From: Acanthaster planci | Taxonomy: Eukaryota > Echinodermata > Asteroidea > Valvatida > Acanthasteridae | Direction of reading: 5' to 3' | NCBI RefSeq assembly: GCF_001949145.1 | Contig: NW_019091360.1 | Span: 437,674 to 461,421, forward strand | Length of the DNA: 23,748 nucleotides | Part shown: positions 19,858 to 23,748 of the stretch, in pieces | Layout of the letters: each line of letters starts with the position of its first letter | Numbering within the stretch: position 1 is the first letter of the stretch | Program-made: the position numbers and the translations under genes | Notes under the pieces: generated by a model | Seen by the model: the letters and a program-made list of their open reading frames with translations, nothing else | Databases searched by the model: none | What the model was told of the DNA's origin: nothing

Positions 19858-19890
19858 ATGTGGTGCACTACATTACGTAGTGCACCACAT
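19858..19890. repeat. Perfect 14-bp hairpin inside the polymerase remnant
   Basis: ATGTGGTGCACTAC (19858-19871) pairs with 19877-19890 across a 5-base loop. The left arm codes YVVHY in the expected place of the polymerase; the right arm interrupts the coding similarity. Confidence 0.88.
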
Positions 19891-20425
19891 GTATATACAT
19901 GTATATCTCGAATTGGAATTAATACACGCAAAAGTTCACCGAGTCCTGCAATTTAATAAAAACGGTGGATGTGGTCTTACATCGATAAAAATATAAAATT
20001 AAGAGCTAAGGCAAACTCAGATTTTTAAAACGATTTCTTCAAGCTCATGTAGTCCTATAACAGCGTTTTGGAGAGAACGATGGAAAACGTTACAAACAGA
20101 ATAAATGCTCATTTACTCAGAGAAAATGACGTTTATCAAACTAAATATGAAAAGTTAGTAAGCCTGAAGTTTGAAGAGCGTAAATTATCGCTTGTCGAAA
20201 TGTATAAAACGAAAACAATTTTAAACAAACCAATTTACTGCGGTGTGAGTACACTAGAACCTGTTCAAGACGTTAACGTACGGCTTTTACTATTTCAAGT
20301 TAAAAGTCACGTACGGCAACAACGTGAGGTTATTGTACACTGCGCCCACGCTAGCTATCGAGACCGAAGACGTTTACGATGACATGAGAGGGAAGACGCG
20401 GACTATACGCAAGTAATTACGAACT

Positions 20426-21295
20426 AGACCGTGGGCGAATGAACTTTTGCAAAGGTCATTTGTACATAAAACGATTTACGTAAAGCTCGTGTGTGCGCCA
20501 ATGGGCTGCTGTTGATACAGACGATCGAAATTGATGAAATACGGAAGCTGCTGAAGACGAAAATAAATAGGGAAAAAACAAGAACATAATTAACATTCTG
20601 GAAACCTACAATCCCGTACAGTCTTTTAAAAAATACTACTGAATAGTGTCCCTAAATAATTTTCGATATTTTTCTATATCTTTTAAGGAAAGGAAATTGG
20701 CCAGATTTCCATTTATCACTAACTTCCCCCGCAAGGCCCTATTAGCCCTCAGAAAGCAATAATAATTTTTATTAATATGTCCTAAAAAGTCAAATTTAGC
20801 AGTGAGAAAATCGAAGCATTTTCTTAAAAAACAGAATTTTTCAGACCAGCTTCATAGGGGTTGTGCACACTCAGGGTGTCAAGTGACATTCGTTATGAAC
20901 TCACTCCAGGACATCTTCCCGAAAAGCAGTAATTTTTAAAATACAGTGAAACTGAAAATGGAGGAAAACAGAAATTGTAAATACGTACGAGTTTAAACTA
21001 TAAGGTAATTTCATACAAATTAAAGTTCAATTAAATGTGTGGAGTATGTTGTTGTTCCTTAAACTCCTCAATCGAGCCATGGTCCACAGATAAATTTGAT
21101 CAATTGAAAGACTTAACCAAAACTTGAAAAGAATTTATCAAAATTGAAGCTCTAGCTCAGTGAATTGCCCACTTACCATTCACTAGACAACGAATGTCAC
21201 AGAAGGGCGCCCGCTCAAGACGCACGGTGAAGCGATTTGTTTTATGTACAAATGACCTTTGCCCTACTTTCCAGTCCAGTGCAGCGTACATACGA
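20426..21295. mobile_element. 870-bp non-autonomous insertion in the polymerase remnant
   Basis: The 12-base word TAATTACGAACT occurs at 20414-20425 and 21296-21307, bracketing the segment like a target duplication. Polymerase similarity breaks after IETEDVYDDM and resumes after the second copy. A 24-base perfect inverted repeat, GCAAAGGTCATTTGTACATA plus four bases, lies at 20449-20472 and 21239-21262, with weaker similarity continuing inward. The inverted repeats do not directly abut the duplicated word (23 and 33 bases between), so the exact ends are uncertain. The interior is AT-rich and non-coding. Confidence 0.72.
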
Positions 21296-21860
21296 TAATT
21301 ACGAACTGCCTTATTACACCTTTTCAAATGACGACCCAAATTACCCCTTCTTCGACCTAATAAATAAAAATGACGTTGGAAATTTCAGAGACGAATTTGA
21401 AGGGAAGGTTGGAAGTGAATGCGTTTGTATACGACCAGAAAGTACTCAATTTTAACCACCGACACTGTTAATGTGAAAAAGGCCAAAGGCGAAAAATTAA
21501 AACACAAACATTACAGAGATTGTGTCTTTAAAAATGTTTGCTATGTAAGATCTGAAAATCATATAATTTATACTATTATTAGCCAACAAAATTTTTTCAC
21601 TTCATACAAAAAGATTCATTGGTGTTATCAAGTGACGCCAAAATGTGTTACTTTAACACCGCTAGTTTTACTTCACAAGTGTTACGATGCACCAGAGAAT
21701 GTAACACCAACATAGTTGAAATAACGCCCAAACAGAACACCCAAACACCGGTAAAAAGTGTTAGCACGGTCCTCTGGTAACACCGATTTAACACCCCGGT
21801 TTTCGTAATGTATACATTTTACCCGCTGGTTTGAAAACGCTGGCCTGCGGTCGCTATCGC

Positions 21861-22440
21861 TTAATTTGAACAGTTACAATAATATAACGTAAGACCTGTG
21901 TTAACTTTCACGCCATTGATGCTTTTAAACTGACTCGTTCTTTTCTCGATTTGATAAACATTGATGCTCCAAATTGGGTCTGTGGCTCTTCTTGTGGTGC
22001 CTCTCTCTTGTTTACCTGGGTAATACAGATATCTCACCAAAGCAAACTTAGGGCGCTCTGGCCGATTGGTGCTGCTTGCTCTTGTTTTAACACCTTGAGC
22101 CGGACTTCATGGCTGTTTGGGTTTTGTATCAACCTTGTCGTTTCTTCATTAACAGCTTTCAGAACTTGGGGTAATCGATCGACCAACTCGACGTTTCTCT
22201 CACCTGGGTTCAACATTAAGGTTTGTACTGATGTCCAAAGAGTCTCTGAAAGTTCTATTGAACCACTCTACGATGCCTTAAGACTTGTGAACACCAGGTT
22301 CACCCACGATGACTTCTACATCTTTTGACTGTTACACTTTTTTTTAATCTCGCCTTTTAATTCTGTGCAAGAATCTATACGTTGGTTGTCAAAGTCAGAG
22401 TTGACCTTTTGTAAATCTCAATCAGAGCGTCTGTCACTTA
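21861..22440 (-). pseudogene. Retroviral-type DDE integrase remnant
   Basis: Read on the minus strand from about 22440, a decayed region (LIEIYKRSTLTL) leads to KDVEVIVGEPGVHKS, a stop at 22280-22278, and GIVEWFNRTF (22277-22248), whose Glu fits the third catalytic residue of rve integrases. NPGERNVELVDRLPQVLKAV continues in another frame, and the C-terminal part reads VRYLYYPGKQERG and TRRATDPIWS (21995-21966), ending with TAA at 21863-21861. This style of integrase occurs in cellular transposon-derived integrases of animals and in Polinton-like elements. It converges on the polymerase remnant only 170 bases away, so one mobile element is likely. At least two frameshifts and several stops make it inactive. 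Confidence 0.78.
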
Positions 22441-23490
22441 ACCAGCAGTTGTTTGAAGCATGTGTTTAATAGTAGCCCCATGTTTGAAGTCAGCGGCACT
22501 GCATGCTTCAAGTTGGACCGGCTGGCCACGTTGACCGCTTAACGCGTATTTTTAACCCCTTCACGGCGGGATTATTTTGACCGCGACTGCTGGGCCCTGA
22601 ATGGAGGGCTTTGTCCAGCAGCAGGCCCCATTGAACCTGCAGCTGCATCGTGAATAGACTGTATGTGTGGTATGCACTAATCCTCCCACAGCGGTGTGGC
22701 AGTAGCAGTCCTCCGTAGCGAAGGGGCTTGGGGCTTTACTTTATCCCAAGGTAAATACAAAACGTCCATTTTGATACATGTTGTTTGGTTTTGCAAATTC
22801 TTTTTTTTTCAACGTCAAGGGGCTGAATACATAACTCGGGAGTGGGAGGAAAACTTGCCAGATGGCTTTCTCAGCCATTTTCTAATGACCTCGAGTCGAC
22901 ACCGGTTTTCTCAGGAAATTGACCCACTACTCATTCACCTTTCCAATAACCTTTAGGACTGTAGTACATTTAGACAATTGCTGTGATTCCCCTCTCGTTT
23001 CATTTTATTCAACCAATTTATTACCGCTTGCTGATGTAATGAACTAGGTACCAAACAGCCGTTGTTCCGCAAAGATAAACATAAAGAAAGGTATGAAAGA
23101 AACTGGCCCTTAACAAATATTGACATTCCTATATTTAAAAATGGATGAATCTGTTATAAGTAGCGTGAGCTACTATTGGCGCTCTCCATGGAAATATGCA
23201 GTATAGTTGTTGCAGCATGAATAATCCTTCCCGAATCAGGTTGCTCATGGAGCCATTATACACAAGAAGTAAGCACATACAGAGATCAAAGGGTCAATGA
23301 TGGCCACTGCAAGCACTGCACGTGCTGCAAGGACAAAACAAATTATGCGCCACTAGCAGGCTGTAAGAAAAGCTCGGAGTTGCATTCGCAAAGAATTGTG
23401 AGTACCGCGCATGCGTGTCCGTAACACTTCCGCATGTTCAACATGCCAAATGTACCAAACTATGATATTACTCTGTGAAAGTAGTTTGGT
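22441..23490. other. No recognised gene
   Basis: Only short unassigned frames are visible (for example plus strand 22696-22956). A small imperfect hairpin built on CTGCTGG/CCAGCAG lies near 22590-22625. The first part may be decayed upstream sequence of the minus-strand integrase. Confidence 0.4.
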
Positions 23491-23491
23491 C

Positions 23492-23748
23492 GTGTCCTCA
23501 ATCTATTATGTGATGTTGTCGAACCATTATGTGATGATTGTCAATCCATTATGTGACGTTCTAAATCCATCATGGGAAGTTCTCAAACCATTACATGATG
23601 TTATCAATCCATTACGTGAAGTTGTCAATCCATTATGTGAAGTTGTCAATCCATTATATGAAGTTGTCAATCCATTATGTGAAGTTGTCAATCCATTATG
23701 TGAAGTTGTCAATCCATTATGTGAAGTTGTCAATCCATTATATGAAGC
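23492..23748 (+). repeat. 21-bp tandem repeat array running off the right edge
   Basis: About twelve units of TTGTCAATCCATTATGTGAA(G) are seen. The left units are diverged and some have odd lengths, while the last six or so are nearly identical. Because 21 is a multiple of three, the minus strand stays open as repeats of TTSHNGL; that frame is a by-product of the repeat and is not taken as a gene. Confidence 0.92.

Larger units (their letters stand above)
18995..21690 (+). pseudogene. Protein-primed family B DNA polymerase remnant (Polinton/adintovirus-like)
   Basis: The frames, with many stops and shifts, follow a DNA_pol_B_2-type polymerase, the replicase of Polinton/Maverick elements and adintoviruses. 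Blocks in order: KGVYPYEY (19096-19119), QVWETIDNIILGDYH (about 19222), ENYGLCPTHHT, YMYLPDYDSTN at the first hairpin, NNLYGMAMSRPLPVGD (from 19560, motif A region), DVEYMLEVV, KVHRVLQFN, TMENVTNRINAHL (20077), ILNKPIYCGVS (20218-20250), IETEDVYDDM (20357-20386), then after an 870-bp insertion a C-terminal part with YSILTTDTVNVKKAKGEK and HYRDCVFKN. The DTDS catalytic motif expected just before IETED is not readable. The N-terminal exonuclease domain is not seen. The gene is dead. Confidence 0.85.

Noticed and set aside
23527-23733. Minus-strand repeat protein of 68 residues
   Set aside because: It is a translation of the 21-bp tandem repeat; openness follows from the period being a multiple of three.
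23492-23748. CRISPR-like array
   Set aside because: Units are contiguous 21-mers without spacers, and the surroundings are animal DNA.

Overview
The window looks like nuclear DNA of an invertebrate animal, probably marine. It carries two spliced exons of a caspase-8-like gene with ordinary GT-AG introns. Around them is a dense set of decayed animal transposons: a tyrosine-recombinase retroelement, a non-LTR element with a restriction-like endonuclease, a BEL/Pao LTR retrotransposon, a Polinton- or adintovirus-like DNA polymerase and integrase, and several short inverted-repeat elements. No bacterial operon, rRNA or CRISPR array was seen. All family calls were made by reading translations by eye, so the species and exact clades are not settled.

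Left part (1-3500): a broken tyrosine recombinase (1-770) is followed by repeated inverted modules (922-1209). Next comes a broken non-LTR retrotransposon (about 1215-3500), cut by a G/C-bounded insert (1574-1702) and by a pogo/Tigger-like MITE (2112-2852). Middle left (3645-5926): two caspase exons lie on either side of a 1.6 kb intron that holds another MITE. They carry the catalytic His, the QACQG active site (split by the intron) and the small subunit through to the stop codon. Earlier exons are not visible. From 5927 to about 9120 I see no gene, only one striking perfect hairpin (8834-8886).

Middle right (9120-16690): a gag remnant of one BEL-like element abuts the LTR of a second, nearly full-length but dead BEL/Pao element (9581-15781). 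That element has gag, protease, reverse transcriptase, RNase H and integrase in the usual order, with many stops and frameshifts. A third, inverted LTR copy lies at 16213-16689. Next come a 167-bp inverted duplication (16898-17404) and a degenerate tandem array (about 17205-17670).

Right part (about 18995-22440): a broken protein-primed family B DNA polymerase on the plus strand, split by an 870-bp insertion, converges on a broken DDE integrase on the minus strand. Together they suggest a dead Polinton or adintovirus-like element. Two perfect short hairpins inside the polymerase look like inverted-duplication mutations. The window ends in a 21-bp tandem array running off the right edge. Only the caspase exons look functional. 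I found no convincing new biological system; the most unusual observations are the polymerase/integrase remnant and the repeated snap-back inverted duplications.
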